Of a stretch of DNA of 64,000 nt, positions 35,842 to 46,074 are shown in pieces. Source of the DNA: Paracoccus contaminans (GTDB lineage Bacteria; Pseudomonadota; Alphaproteobacteria; Rhodobacterales; Rhodobacteraceae); NCBI RefSeq assembly GCF_002105555.1, contig NZ_CP020613.1, forward strand, positions 29,983 through 93,982, written 5' to 3'. The notes below the pieces were generated by a model. That model did not search any database. It had not been told where the DNA came from and worked only from the letters and a program-made list of their open reading frames with translations. How positions within the stretch are numbered: position 1 is the first letter of the stretch; every line of letters begins with the position of its first letter. The translations under genes were made by a program, and so were the position numbers.

Positions 35842-36915
35842 GTGCCGATGATGAAAGCCGCCGTGTTCGTCGAAAAGGGCCGCATTGTCCTTGAGGACAA
35901 GCCGATCCCCTCGCCCGGTCCGCTGGATGCGGTCATCCGCATCACCACCACGACCATCTGCGGCACCGATGTCCATATCCTCAAGGGCGAATATCCCGTG
36001 GCGCGGGGGCTGACCATCGGCCACGAACCCGTGGGAATCATCGAAAAGCTCGGCTCTGCCGTCGAGGGGTTCAGCGAGGGGCAGCGGGTCATCGCCGGCG
36101 CGATCACGCCCTCGGGCTATTCCAACGCCTGCCTGTGCGGGCAATGCTCGCAGGACGGGCCGCGCAGCCGGCACGGCTTTCAGGCGATGGGCGGCTGGCG
36201 CTTTGGCAACACCATCGACGGGGCGCAGGCGGAATACCTGCTGGTGCCCGACGCGATGACGAACCTTGCGGTGATCCCCGACGGCCTGACGGACGAGCAG
36301 GTGCTGATGTGCCCCGACATCATGTCCACCGGCTTTGCCGGCGCCGAACAGGGGGGCGTGCGCATCGGTGACACGGTTGCGATCTTTGCCCAGGGGCCGA
36401 TCGGCCTTTGCGCCACCGCGGGCGCCCGGCTGAGCGGCGCGACGCGGATCATCACCGTCGATTCCATCGCCCGCCGGATGGAGGTGTCGCGCCGCATGGG
36501 CGCCGACGAGGTGGTGGATTTCACCGCCTGCGATCCGGTCGAGCGCATCATGGAACTGACCGATGGGCGCGGCGTCGATGTGGCGATCGAGGCGCTGGGG
36601 ACCGCGCGCACCTTTGAAAGCTGCCTGCGTGTGCTTCGGCCCGGCGGGGTGCTGTCCAGCCTGGGCGTCTATTCCGGCGACCTGCGCATCCCGCTGGACG
36701 CCTATGCAGCGGGCCTGGGCGATCACAAGATCATCAGCGGCCTGTGCCCCGGCGGCAAGGAGCGGATGCGCCGCCTGATGGCCGTCATCGATTCCGGCCG
36801 CATCGACCTGTCGGAAATGGTGACGCACAGCTTCACCCTCGACCAGATCGAGGAAGCCTACGACCTGTTCGCCAACCAGCGCGACGGGGTGCTTAAGGTG
36901 GCGCTGAGGCCCTGA
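35842..36915 (+). CDS. Zinc-dependent alcohol dehydrogenase (secondary-alcohol type)
   Basis: A 357-residue medium-chain dehydrogenase. Catalytic zinc ligands are in TTTICGTDVH, TIGHEPVG and MCPDIMSTGF, and the nucleotide site is AIFAQGPIGLCATAGA. GFQAMGGWRFGNTIDGAQAEYL closely follows the isopropanol/secondary alcohol dehydrogenase group. The structural-zinc lobe is short (CLCGQC). GTG 35842 fits the GGAGGAAG ribosome site best; ATG 35848 is the alternative. The substrate is unknown. Position next to an acetoacetate-forming enzyme makes an isopropanol/acetone link worth considering. Confidence 0.85.
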   Translation: MPMMKAAVFVEKGRIVLEDKPIPSPGPLDAVIRITTTTICGTDVHILKGEYPVARGLTIGHEPVGIIEKLGSAVEGFSEGQRVIAGAITPSGYSNACLCGQCSQDGPRSRHGFQAMGGWRFGNTIDGAQAEYLLVPDAMTNLAVIPDGLTDEQVLMCPDIMSTGFAGAEQGGVRIGDTVAIFAQGPIGLCATAGARLSGATRIITVDSIARRMEVSRRMGADEVVDFTACDPVERIMELTDGRGVDVAIEALGTARTFESCLRVLRPGGVLSSLGVYSGDLRIPLDAYAAGLGDHKIISGLCPGGKERMRRLMAVIDSGRIDLSEMVTHSFTLDQIEEAYDLFANQRDGVLKVALRP

Positions 36916-37205
36916 TCGCCTCGCGGCAGGCTGCCGGGCCGGGCGCAAGGCCGCGCGCCCTCGGGCCGGGATGAGGGCAGGGGCACCGCCATCGGCGCCG
37001 GCGCTTGTCCCGGCCCCCCGCGCTCGGTCGGCGATGCGGGCTTTTCAGCCGCGTGGCCCGGTGGGGACGGCAAGGCCCGCATCGCCCATCCGCCGCATCC
37101 TTTCGCGGGGCAGGGCGCAGCCGCGCCCCGCCGGTCGGGGGGCGGGAAAGCCAGGCTGATCCTGCGCGCCGCCCCCGTCCCGCGCCCCTTGCCCGGCCGG
37201 CCCGA
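36916..37205. other. Intergenic region between convergent genes
   Basis: About 290 bases between the alcohol dehydrogenase stop and the thiolase stop. No gene, repeat or clear terminator was recognised; the frames present have no family resemblance. Confidence 0.5.
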
Positions 37206-38396
37206 TCAGGACAGCCGCTCGATGGCGAGGGCGGTGGCCTCGCCCCCGCCGATGCACAGCGCGGCGACGCCCCGCGACAGGCCATGGGTTTCCAGCGCGT
37301 TCAGCAGCGTGACCATGACCCGCGCACCCGATGCGCCGATCGGGTGGCCAAGCGCGCAGGCCCCGCCATGGACGTTCACCCGGTCATGGGGCAGGTCCAG
37401 CTCGCGCATCGCGGCCATGGCGACGACGGCAAAGGCCTCGTTCACCTCGAACAGGTCCACATCCCCCAGGTTCCAGCCGGTGCGCTCGGCCAGCCGCCGG
37501 ATCGCCCCGACCGGGGCGGTGGGGAACAGGCTGGGCTTGCCGGCATAGGTCGCATGGCCGGTGATGACCGCGCGCGGCCTCAGGCCCAGCCTTTCGGCCC
37601 GGCTGCGGCGCATCAGCACCATGGCCGCAGCCCCGTCCGAGATCGAGGAGCTGTTCGCCGCCGTCACCGTCCCGTCCTTGCGGAAGGCGGGCTTGAGCGT
37701 GGGGATCTTGTCGGGCATCGCCTTGCCGGGCTGCTCGTCGATCTCGACCAGCATGTCGCCCTTGCGGCCGGGAACGGTCACGGGGGTGATCTCGGCGCGA
37801 AAGGCGCCGCCCTCGATGGCGCTGCGGGCGCGGGTCAGCGATTGCAGCGCATAGGCATCCTGGTCCTGCCGGGTGAAGCCGTAGGCATCGGCACATTCCT
37901 CGGCAAAGCTGCCCATCAGGCGGCCCTTGTCATAGGCGTCCTCCAGCCCGTCGAGGAACATGTGGTCCTTGATCTCGCCGTGACCCATGCGAAAGCCGCC
38001 CCGCGCCTTGGCCAGCAGATAGGGGGCGTTGGTCATGCTCTCCATCCCGCCCGCCACGGCGATGTCGGCCGAACCGGCCAGCAGCAGGTCATGGGCGAAC
38101 ATCGCCGCCTTCATCCCCGATCCGCACATCTTGTTGACGGTCGTGGCCCCCGCGCCCAGCGGCAGGCCCGCGCCGATTGCCGCCTGGCGCGCCGGCGCCT
38201 GCCCCTGCCCGGCCGGCAGCACGCAGCCCATGACGATTTCCTCGACCGCATCCGGCGCAATGCCGCTGCGCTCAACCGCGGCGCGGATCGCGGCCGCGCC
38301 AAGCTGGGCGGCCGTCAGGCCGGACAGATCGCCCTGGAACCCGCCCATGGGGGTGCGGGCGTCGCCCAGGATGACGATGGGATCATGATCGGTCAT
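37206..38396 (-). CDS. Acetyl-CoA acetyltransferase (thiolase)
   Basis: A 396-residue type II thiolase. The acyl-accepting cysteine is in [13 protein letters not shown] near residue 90, with [11 protein letters not shown], the catalytic histidine in [19 protein letters not shown] near 355, and the second cysteine in [16 protein letters not shown] 38396 has a GAGGA site; ATG 38411 overlaps the upstream stop as ATGA and is equally possible. It cleaves acetoacetyl-CoA or another 3-ketoacyl-CoA. It is coupled to the synthetase-dehydrogenase fusion gene. Confidence 0.92.
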   Translation of the reverse strand: MTDHDPIVILGDARTPMGGFQGDLSGLTAAQLGAAAIRAAVERSGIAPDAVEEIVMGCVLPAGQGQAPARQAAIGAGLPLGAGATTVNKMCGSGMKAAMFAHDLLLAGSADIAVAGGMESMTNAPYLLAKARGGFRMGHGEIKDHMFLDGLEDAYDKGRLMGSFAEECADAYGFTRQDQDAYALQSLTRARSAIEGGAFRAEITPVTVPGRKGDMLVEIDEQPGKAMPDKIPTLKPAFRKDGTVTAANSSSISDGAAAMVLMRRSRAERLGLRPRAVITGHATYAGKPSLFPTAPVGAIRRLAERTGWNLGDVDLFEVNEAFAVVAMAAMRELDLPHDRVNVHGGACALGHPIGASGARVMVTLLNALETHGLSRGVAALCIGGGEATALAIERLS

Positions 38397-38407
38397 GGCA
38401 GCAATCC

Positions 38408-40858
38408 TCATTTCGGGGCCATGCGAAGCGCCCCGTCCAGGCGGATCACCTCGCCGTTCAGCATCTGGTTTTCAACCACGTGGCGCACAAGGGCGGCATA
38501 TTCGGCCGGATCGCCCAGGCGCGACGGGAAGGGCACGGTGGCGCCCAGGCTGTCCTGCACCTCTTGCGGCAGGCCGGCCATCATGGGCGTGCCGAAGATG
38601 CCCGGCGCGATGGCGACGACGCGGATGCCGCTGCGCGCCAGTTCCCGCGCCGCCGGCAGGGTCAGCGAGGCGACACCCCCCTTGGACGCGGCATAGGCGC
38701 ACTGGCCGATCTGGCCGTCCTGACAGGCGATCGAGGCGGTGTTGACGATCACGCCCCGTTCGCCGCGCGCGTCGGGTTCGTTCCGCGCCATCGCCTCGGC
38801 CGCAAGGCGCAGCATGTTGAACGTGCCGACCAGGTTGATCGTGATGGCGCGGGCAAAGCTGTCCAGCCGGTGCGGGCCGTTCTTGCCCAGGATCTTTTCC
38901 CCCGGCGCCACGCCCGCGCAGTTCACCATCACGTCGATGCGGCCGAAGGCCTCGATGGCGCGCGCGATGGCCGCGCGGCCATCGGCCTCGGATGTGACAT
39001 CGGTCTTTACAAAGACCGCCGGGGCGCTCAGCTCCTCGGCCACGGCCTGCCCCGCATCGGCGTTCACGTCCAGCAGCACGGCCTTGCCGCCGTTCTGGAC
39101 AACCATCCGCGCCACAGCGGCGCCAAGGCCCGACCCGCCCCCCGTCACCAGGACGACCGCATTCGCCATGCCCTGCCGCGGGGCGGGCGCGGCCTGCGCC
39201 GCCTGCCGGCTGATCTCGGCCTTGCGCAGCACGAATCGCTGGATCTTGCCCGAGGGCGTCTTGGGCAGGTCGGTCACGAAGTCGATGATGCGCGGATAGG
39301 CATGGGCCGAAAGCCGCTGCTTGACATACTGGGCCAGCTCATCGGCCAGCGCGTCGCTGCCCTGATGGCCCTCGGCCAGCACGACGAAGGCCTTCACCAG
39401 TTCGGTCCGTTCGGGGTCGGGAACGCCGATCACGGCGGCCTCGGTTACCGCGGGATGTTCCAGCAGGGCCGATTCCACGTCGAAGGGGCCGATGCGATAG
39501 CCCGACGAGGTGATCACGTCATCCAGCCGCCCGATGAAGCTGATCGAGCCGTCGGCCTCGAATTCCACGCTGTCGCCGGTGCTGTAATAGCCGCCCGCGA
39601 TCGCGGGGGTGTCCTTGTTGTGATAGCCGGTGAACCACAGCAGGGGCGAATTGCTGATGTCCACCGCCAGGATGCCCGGCTGGTTTGGCCCCAGTTCCCG
39701 GCGGTTCTCGTCCAGCACGCAGATGCGATAGCCGGGCATGGCATAGCCCGCCGATCCGGCGCGGACCGGATGATCCAGCCCGTGATGGTTGTTGACCACC
39801 ATGCCCAGTTCGGTCTGGCCGTAATGGTCGTGGATCGGGGCGCCCAGATGCTGGTCGAACCAGCGGATCACCTCGGGGTTCAGCGGCTCGCCGGCCGAGG
39901 ACACGACGCGCAGCATCCCCTTGACCGGCTCTGCCGCGCCCTCGCCCGCTGCGATCAGCAGGCGGAACGCGGTGGGCGAGCCGGCCAGGTTGGTGACGCC
40001 CAGACGGCGGATCACCTCATAGGTCGAGGCGGCGGTGAAGCCGGCCTCGACAAAGGTGGTCGCCTGGCCCAGCAGCAGCGGCCCGGTGATGGCGTAGTAA
40101 AGCCCGTAGGCCCAGCCCGGATCGGCGATGTTCCAGAACACGTCATCGGGGCGCAGATCGATCGCATGGCGCATGTAGCCGGCAAAGGACAGCAGCGCGC
40201 GCAGCGGCACCGGAACGCCCTTGGGCAGGCCGGTGGTGCCCGATGTGGACATCATCAGGAACAGATCGTCCCCGCCCCGCAGCACCGGATCGAATTGCGC
40301 GGGGGCCGCGGCCATGGCGGCGCGCAGGTCCAGATCGCCCTCGGGCAGCGCCTCGCCCGCGGCCAGCACCATCGCCACGAGCGGGCGGGCGGGCACGTCG
40401 TCCAGCTTGGCCCGGTTGGCGGCATTGGTGACGACCAGCTTCGCGCCCGAGGTGGCGAAGCGCTGTTCTATCGCGGCGGGGCCGAAGGCGGTGAACAGCG
40501 GCTGATAGACGGCGCCGATCCGCCATGTCCCCAGCACCGCCGCCATCAGCTCGGGCGTGCGCGGCAGCATGCCCGCCACCACGTCGCCCGCCTTGATCCC
40601 CTGCGCGGCCAGCACATTGGCAAAGCGCGCCGCCATCTCGCGCAGCTGCTCGAAGCTGTAGCTCGTCAGCGTGCCGTCGGGCGCCACATGGCGCAGCGCG
40701 AGGCGGTCTTCCCCGCAGTGGCGATCGACGCATTCGGCGCAGGCGTTCAGCCCGGTGACCAGATCGCCCTGCAACTGCGCGATCGCGTTCTCGATTCGGA
40801 ACAGGTTGATGGCATCGGCATAGCCAGGGCGCACCATGGATGCGGATTGTTCGGTCAT
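38408..40858 (-). CDS. Acyl-CoA synthetase fused to a short-chain dehydrogenase
   Basis: An 816-residue fusion. Residues 1-545 form an adenylate-forming CoA ligase ([43 protein letters not shown], catalytic lysine in [10 protein letters not shown]) resembling medium-chain acyl-CoA synthetases. After a short Ala/Pro linker, residues 563-816 are a complete dehydrogenase ([34 protein letters not shown]) resembling 3-hydroxyacyl-CoA dehydrogenase type 2. Together with the overlapping thiolase it could activate an acid, oxidise its 3-hydroxy thioester and cleave it. The join has only a weak internal ribosome site, so one polypeptide is likely. Confidence 0.85.
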   Translation of the reverse strand: MTEQSASMVRPGYADAINLFRIENAIAQLQGDLVTGLNACAECVDRHCGEDRLALRHVAPDGTLTSYSFEQLREMAARFANVLAAQGIKAGDVVAGMLPRTPELMAAVLGTWRIGAVYQPLFTAFGPAAIEQRFATSGAKLVVTNAANRAKLDDVPARPLVAMVLAAGEALPEGDLDLRAAMAAAPAQFDPVLRGGDDLFLMMSTSGTTGLPKGVPVPLRALLSFAGYMRHAIDLRPDDVFWNIADPGWAYGLYYAITGPLLLGQATTFVEAGFTAASTYEVIRRLGVTNLAGSPTAFRLLIAAGEGAAEPVKGMLRVVSSAGEPLNPEVIRWFDQHLGAPIHDHYGQTELGMVVNNHHGLDHPVRAGSAGYAMPGYRICVLDENRRELGPNQPGILAVDISNSPLLWFTGYHNKDTPAIAGGYYSTGDSVEFEADGSISFIGRLDDVITSSGYRIGPFDVESALLEHPAVTEAAVIGVPDPERTELVKAFVVLAEGHQGSDALADELAQYVKQRLSAHAYPRIIDFVTDLPKTPSGKIQRFVLRKAEISRQAAQAAPAPRQGMANAVVLVTGGGSGLGAAVARMVVQNGGKAVLLDVNADAGQAVAEELSAPAVFVKTDVTSEADGRAAIARAIEAFGRIDVMVNCAGVAPGEKILGKNGPHRLDSFARAITINLVGTFNMLRLAAEAMARNEPDARGERGVIVNTASIACQDGQIGQCAYAASKGGVASLTLPAARELARSGIRVVAIAPGIFGTPMMAGLPQEVQDSLGATVPFPSRLGDPAEYAALVRHVVENQMLNGEVIRLDGALRMAPK

Positions 40859-41302
40859 TCAGTCTCCTCCCTGACGCGCGCCCTTGGCCGCAGCAAGAGA
40901 CTACGCCGCAGGGCACCGAAAACAATGACATTAATGGTCAATTGGAGGCCCTGTGCGCCAAGGGGCACGGGCCGAGGGCGCGGGGCGCCTGGGGCTTGCC
41001 CCCGGATGGGGACGGCCCCGTGACGGCCGGGCCGCCGCGGCAGCCGCCGCCCGGATCAGCAATACCGTGATCGCCAGCACCCGTGCCGGCGCGGGCGCCA
41101 TCGTCCTGACGGCCCTCGCGCTGCCCGCCCCGCGCGCCTGCCTGCGCCCGCCCCGCCCCCTGGGGGACAGGGCGAGAAGGCGCCGCGACAGCGCGGGCAA
41201 AAGCCGCCGGGATCGCCGGTGAAAGGCCCCGGCCGCGGGACGGGGGCAAGGCTGTCGAGGGCGGCCGCGCCAGCCAAGGGCGCAGCCGCCCCGCCCGGCC
41301 GA
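40859..41302. other. Intergenic region with a near-palindrome
   Basis: No gene is supported in these 440 bases; the frames are GC-skewed shadows. Near the fusion gene, TGACATTAATGGTCA (40926-40940) has the exact 8-bp palindrome CATTAATG at its centre and is the only AT-rich spot. It probably marks the promoter or operator of the fusion-thiolase operon. Confidence 0.5.
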
Positions 41303-42706
41303 TCAGCGGGCTTCGTTGAGGACGTGGATCTGGGTGAATTCGGCCAGCCCTTCCTCGGCGAATACGACGCCGATGCCCGATTGCTTGGCCCCGCCAAAGG
41401 GGATGTTCGGCCCGAAATCGAGATGCTTGTTGATCCACACCTGCCCGGCATCCATCCGCAGCGCGATGTCGCGCGCCAGGGCGCGGTCGGCGCCCCAGAC
41501 CGATCCGCCAAGGCCCCAGGGGCTGTGATTGGCGCGCTTCAGCGCGTCCTCGGGATCGTCGAAGCGAAGGACCGGCAGGACCGGGCCGAACTGTTCCTGC
41601 GCGACCAGCTCGGCGTCATCGTCGATGTCGGCGATGATGGTGGGGCGGATGAAATAGCCCGGCCGGTCCTCGACGGTGCCGCCGGCGACCAGGCGCCCGT
41701 CGCGCCGGGCCTGTTCGATGATGCCCTGCACCTTTTCAAACTAGGCGCGGTTCTGGATCGGGCCGATGGTCGTGCCCTGTTTCAGCCCGTCATCGACCAC
41801 CGCCGCCTCGGCCAGTTTCGCCAGCCGCTCGACCACCGCGTCATAAAGGCTGTCATGGACATAGACCCGCTTGACGGCGAGGCAGACCTGCCCCGCATTC
41901 ATGAAGGCCGCGCCGAAGATGCCTGGCGCCACGGCATCGGGATCGGCCCCCGGCAGCACGATCGCGGCATCGTTGCCGTCCAGTTCCAGCGTGACGCGCT
42001 TGATCGTTTCCGCCGCGCTGGCCATCACCTTGCGCCCGGTTTCGGACGAGCCGGTGAAGCTGATCTTGGCGATGTCGGGGTGCCGGGTCATCTTGGGGCC
42101 AAGATCGTTCTGGTCGGTGACGATGTTGACCACCCCGGCGGGGAAGATGCCGGCCATGATCTCGCCCACCTTCAGCGTGGTCAGCGGCGTCGTCGGGGCG
42201 GGCTTCATGACAAGGGTGTTGCCCGCCAGCAGGGCCAGCGGCGCCTTGAACGCGATCAGCAGAACCGGAAAGTTCCACGGGATGATCGCGCCCACCACGC
42301 CCAGCGGACGGCGATGCTGTTCGACCAGGCGGCTGTCATTGTCCTCGATCACCTTCACCGGCAGGTCCAGCGGCGCGAGGTTGCGGATGAAATAGACGGT
42401 ATAGGCGATCTCGGCGGTGGCCTCGGCCAGCGGCTTGCCCTGTTCCTGCGTCAGCAGGCGGGCAAGGCTGTCGGCTTGCCCCTCCATCGCGTCGGCCCAG
42501 TCCATCAGCATCTGGCCCCGTTCCCCGATCGGGCGGCGCGCCCAGGCGGGATGGGCCGCCTTGGCCGCGGCGACGGCCTCGTTCAGCTGGGCCTCGGATG
42601 CGCGCGGGCACTCGGCCAGCACCTCCTCGGTCGCGGGGTTCAGAACCGGCATGGTCTGATCGCCGTCCACCAGCTGTCCATTGATCAGCAGTTTGTAGTC
42701 GGACAT
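41303..42706 (-). pseudogene. NAD-dependent aldehyde dehydrogenase with in-frame amber codon
   Basis: Read through, this is a 467-residue aldehyde dehydrogenase. VVGAIIPWNFPVLLI, FTGSSETGRKV, the general base in TLELDGNDAAIV and the nucleophile in NAGQVCLAVKR are intact. TAG at 41743-41741 interrupts it about 320 residues in, within GPIQNRA-stop-FEKVQGII, where the family has glutamine or a similar residue. The last third continues in the same frame to ERSGIGVVFAEEGLAEF-type residues and a TGA. It neighbours the amine dehydrogenase locus, so it may oxidise the aldehyde released from primary amines. ATG 42706 has an AAGGA site. Confidence 0.85.
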
Positions 42707-42816
42707 GACTTTTCCTTCATCATTCAGGCGCGTTGTCGCGCAGGCACGCAAACTGGAGTTGACGCAAGCCAACCATCCGCCCGAAGCTTTTCGCGGGGAG
42801 AGGGAAGGGGACTTGC

Positions 42817-43768
42817 GTGGAGGGATCGTGGATCATCTCCCGGCCGCTGGCGGCGCTGGCGGGCGTGATGGGGGACGAGGCCGCGGAGGGCGAAAAGCCG
42901 ACCATGCTGCTGGCCGATTTCGCGGCCCGGCTGGAAGCGATCGCGGCCCGTTCGCTCGACCCGCTGGCGATGTGGCGGGCGGGCGAGACGATGGACCTTG
43001 CCCATCTGGGCGCGCTCGGCTGCACCCTTGCGCTGGCACCTACGCTCGGCGCGGCGCTGCGCGGCTTTGCCGCCATCCAGCGTCGGTTTCAGGGTCGAGG
43101 ACGATCGGGGGCGGTTTTCCTATCGCATCCTCGACAATGCGGTCTGGCCGCGCCAGGCGGATGCCGAACTGACGCTGGGCCTGCTGACCGGGGTGATCCT
43201 GCGCTTTGCGCCCGGCGCCGGGCGCAACTGCAGCGTCGCGTTCGAACACGAGGCAAGCGTGGCGCGCAGGGCCCTGGCCGGCCGCATGGGCACGGCGCCT
43301 TGCCCATCCGAAGTCAACGCCATCAGCTTTCCCGTCCGCCTGCTCGACTGCCAGCAGGCCGAGCGTTCGGCCCTGGAGACGGGCGAGGCGTTCCGGCGGG
43401 CGATGAAGGGGCTTGAGGCCCAGATCCAGGCCGACTGGCGGCGCCGGCCGACAAGTCATCGCGTCCTGCACATGCTGATGGCGCGGATCGGCCGGCAGGA
43501 CATCACCCAGGACGCGGTGGCCCATGACATGGGCGTCTCGACGCGAACCCTGCGCCGGCAGCTCGACACCGAGGGCACTTCGTTCCACGCGCTGACCGAG
43601 GCATGCCGGCGCGATGTCGGCCATGCGCTGCTGGTGCGCAGCGACCTGCCGATGACCGAGATCGCGATGCGCCTGGGCTATTCCGATCATACCGCGTTCT
43701 CGCGCTGGTTCGGCGCCTCGCCGCGCGAATTGCGCAAGGCCGGGTCGGCCGCCAGCGTGACCACCTGA
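42817..43768 (+). pseudogene. qhpR: AraC-family regulator of the qhp locus (QhpR), frameshifted
   Basis: From GTG 42817 the arabinose-binding-like N-terminal domain reads MLLADFAARLEAIAARSLDPLAMW. Near 43085 the homology shifts by one base to FRVEDDRGRFSYRILDNAVW. It then runs through VAHDMGVSTRTLRRQL and MTEIAMRLGYSDHTAFSRWFG, the two helix-turn-helix motifs, to TGA 43768. In Paracoccus, QhpR activates the qhp genes in response to n-butylamine. It overlaps the 3' end of the convergent exporter remnant. One inserted base explains the break. Confidence 0.78.
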
Positions 43769-45400
43769 TCGAAGGGCAGCGCCCGCGCCGGGCCGGCATG
43801 GGCGATGACGATGATCGTGCGGTCGGGGTAACGCGCCAGCAGGGCGTTGAGGATGTGCAGGGCGGTGCCGGAATCGACCTCGGAGAGGCTTTCATCAAGG
43901 ACCAGCACCCTGAAGGGCAGCAGCAGCGCGCGCGCCAGCGCGATCCGCTGACGCTCGCCCCCCGACAGGTTGCGGCCACCCTCGGCAATGGCCATGCCCA
44001 GATCATGCCCCCGCGCGCGCAGATCGGCCAGCAGCCCGGCATCATCCAGCACCTGCCGCAGACGCGCATCATCGGCCGCCGGATCGGCCAGGCGCAGGTT
44101 GTCGGCCAGCGTGCCCTGGAACAGGGCAGGCTTCCTGCGGAATGATCGCCACGGCGCGGCGCAGGGCGGCAAGGTTCAACCCGGCGACATCTTCGCCGTC
44201 GAGATAGACCCGCGCGCCCGCCTCGGGCGCGCCAGCCGCGCGGCCAGCCCCACCAGCGTCGATTTGCCGATCCCCGATGGCCCGTCAAGCAGCACGCGCT
44301 GGCCCGGCCGGATGGTCAGGTTCAAGGGCAGATGCCGCCCCGCCCGCGCCCGCGCCGCCACGAGGCGCAGCCCGCCCGGCCCCGGTGCAGGCGCCCGCCC
44401 CGAAGGCTCGGCCCCAGCCTGCGCCGCCAGCGCCGACAACCGCGCGAGGGCAACCTTGGCCTGGGCCTGCGCATGATAAAGGCCAAGCAGGTTCTGCAAT
44501 GGCCCGGTCATCATGCCGATATAGGCCAGAAACGCGATCAGCGAGCCGAGCGGCCATGTTCCCGCGATCACCATCAGCCCGCCCGCCAGCAGCACCGCCG
44601 AACGCACCGCCGCGTTGACGATCTGCGGCACGGCCGAGGTCAGCTCGAGCCAGCGGCGCTGGCCGATCAGCAGGGCGATCTGCGCCCCCTGCAAGGGCGC
44701 AAAGGCGGCGGCGCGCGTGCCCTCGGCCCCCAGGCTGCGGATGGCGGGCAGGCCGGCGATCGTCTCGACCATCTAGGCCGACAGCGCCCCGCGGCTGCTG
44801 CGCACGCCTTCGGCCCGCGCGCGGGTGCGGGGCCGCGCCCGGGCCAGGAACATGAGGTTCAGCGGCGCCGCCGCCACCGCCGCCAGGGCCAGCCGCCATT
44901 CGAGCACGAACAGCATCGCCGCCCCGCCGGAACAGCGATCCCGCCGTGGCAAGCAGGCTGTTGAAGGCGAATTGCTGGATCTCGGCCGTGTCGCCGTCAA
45001 GCCGGGCCATCGCCTCGCCCACCGCCAGCGCGGGCAGGGTGGCGGGCCGGCCCATCGCCGCCCCCAGCATTCGCGCCCGCAGATCGGCCAGCATCGCCGC
45101 CGAAAAATGCATGTGCAGCAGGCTGTTGGCCGCGCCCGAAGCCAGCGCGGCCAGCCCTACGGCAAACAGCGCGCCCGCATAAAGCCACAGCGCCCCCGCA
45201 TCGCGCGCCATCAGCCCCTTGTCGATCAGCTGCTTGGTCAGCCAGGGCGGCGCCAGCCCCAGCGCCGCCGCCGTCAGCGAGGTTGCGAGCACCGCCCCGA
45301 TGCCGGGCAGCGAACGGGCGATGACGGGGGCAAGCCAGCCCGCCTGCGGCCCGAAGACGAGGCGCGCGGCAAGGCGCGCAAGGCGGCCGCGCAGCTTCAT
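43687..45400 (-). pseudogene. qhpF: ABC exporter of the qhp locus (QhpF), multiply disrupted
   Basis: Starting at ATG 45400 (ATGA overlap with qhpE), the membrane domain reads well to SLLATAGSLFR. It shifts frame near 44930, meets TAG at 44775-44773 (GALSA-stop-MVETIAGLPAIRSLG), and then reads through the Walker A GPSGIGKST. It shifts near 44225 (ARVYLDGEDVAGLNLAALR lies in another frame) and shifts back near 44140. The signature LSGGERQRIALARALLL and Walker B LVLDESLSEVDSG follow. QhpF exports the crosslinked gamma subunit across the inner membrane. With at least three indels and a stop it should be non-functional. Confidence 0.8.
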
Positions 45401-46071
45401 GCCGGAACGCCCCGCCGCTCGGCCCCGACATGGGCGGCACGCGCCGCCAGCCACAATTCGGGATGGTGCCGGGCCTCGGGCCAATGGGCTGCCAGATGCC
45501 CCGCGACCCGCGCCGCGGCAAGGCTGGCCCCGCCCATCGCCGCCCCGCCTGTAGCCGCCGCGCCCATCCCGGCCGCGCCCTGTTCGGGCGAGGCGCACCA
45601 GGCGCCGATCCGCCGGCCGGGCAGCAGCGACAGATCATCCCATCCGCAGCGCGCATCGCCGCTGGCGGCGATCACGCCGGGATAGGCCGCCGGCCAGCAC
45701 GGCCCGCCCCGCGCCGGGGCCGAGGCGACCATTGCCACCCCGGCGCGCTGCGTTTGGGCGCAGGCATCGGCCAGCGGCGCCCGGTCGGCGGGCAGGCCGA
45801 GGCTCATCACGATCAGGTCGGCCTGCGGGATCAGCCACAGGATCGCGCGGGCGACGCGGTCGGCGCTGGTCACCGGACGATCATGGAAGACCTGCGCGTG
45901 CAGCAGGCGCGCCCCCGGTGCGGCCCTTGCGATCAGCGCGGCGCAGGCGGTGCCGTGGCCCAGCCGGTCGGGCCGGGCCTCGGCCTGGCCGTCCGGCAGG
46001 AAAAGGCATGCCCCCTGCATCGCATCCGCCGGCCCGCCGCTGTCCACAAGGCCGATCCGGGGGGCGCCCAC
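45397..46071 (-). CDS. qhpE: Subtilisin-like protease of the qhp locus (QhpE)
   Basis: A 224-residue compact serine protease lacking a signal peptide. The catalytic triad is visible: Asp10 in IGLVDSGG, His39 in GHGTACAALI and Ser183 in GGASLAAARVAG. QhpE removes the leader peptide of the gamma subunit in the cytoplasm after crosslinking. The frame is intact, unlike its neighbours. It ends in an ATGA overlap with the qhpF start and begins four bases after the beta-subunit stop. Confidence 0.85.
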   Translation of the reverse strand: MGAPRIGLVDSGGPADAMQGACLFLPDGQAEARPDRLGHGTACAALIARAAPGARLLHAQVFHDRPVTSADRVARAILWLIPQADLIVMSLGLPADRAPLADACAQTQRAGVAMVASAPARGGPCWPAAYPGVIAASGDARCGWDDLSLLPGRRIGAWCASPEQGAAGMGAAATGGAAMGGASLAAARVAGHLAAHWPEARHHPELWLAARAAHVGAERRGVPA

Positions 46072-46074
46072 GGG

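Noticed and set aside
38480..41023. An 847-codon plus-strand frame opposite the synthetase-dehydrogenase fusion
   Set aside because: It has no recognisable domain, while the opposite strand encodes two full enzymes.
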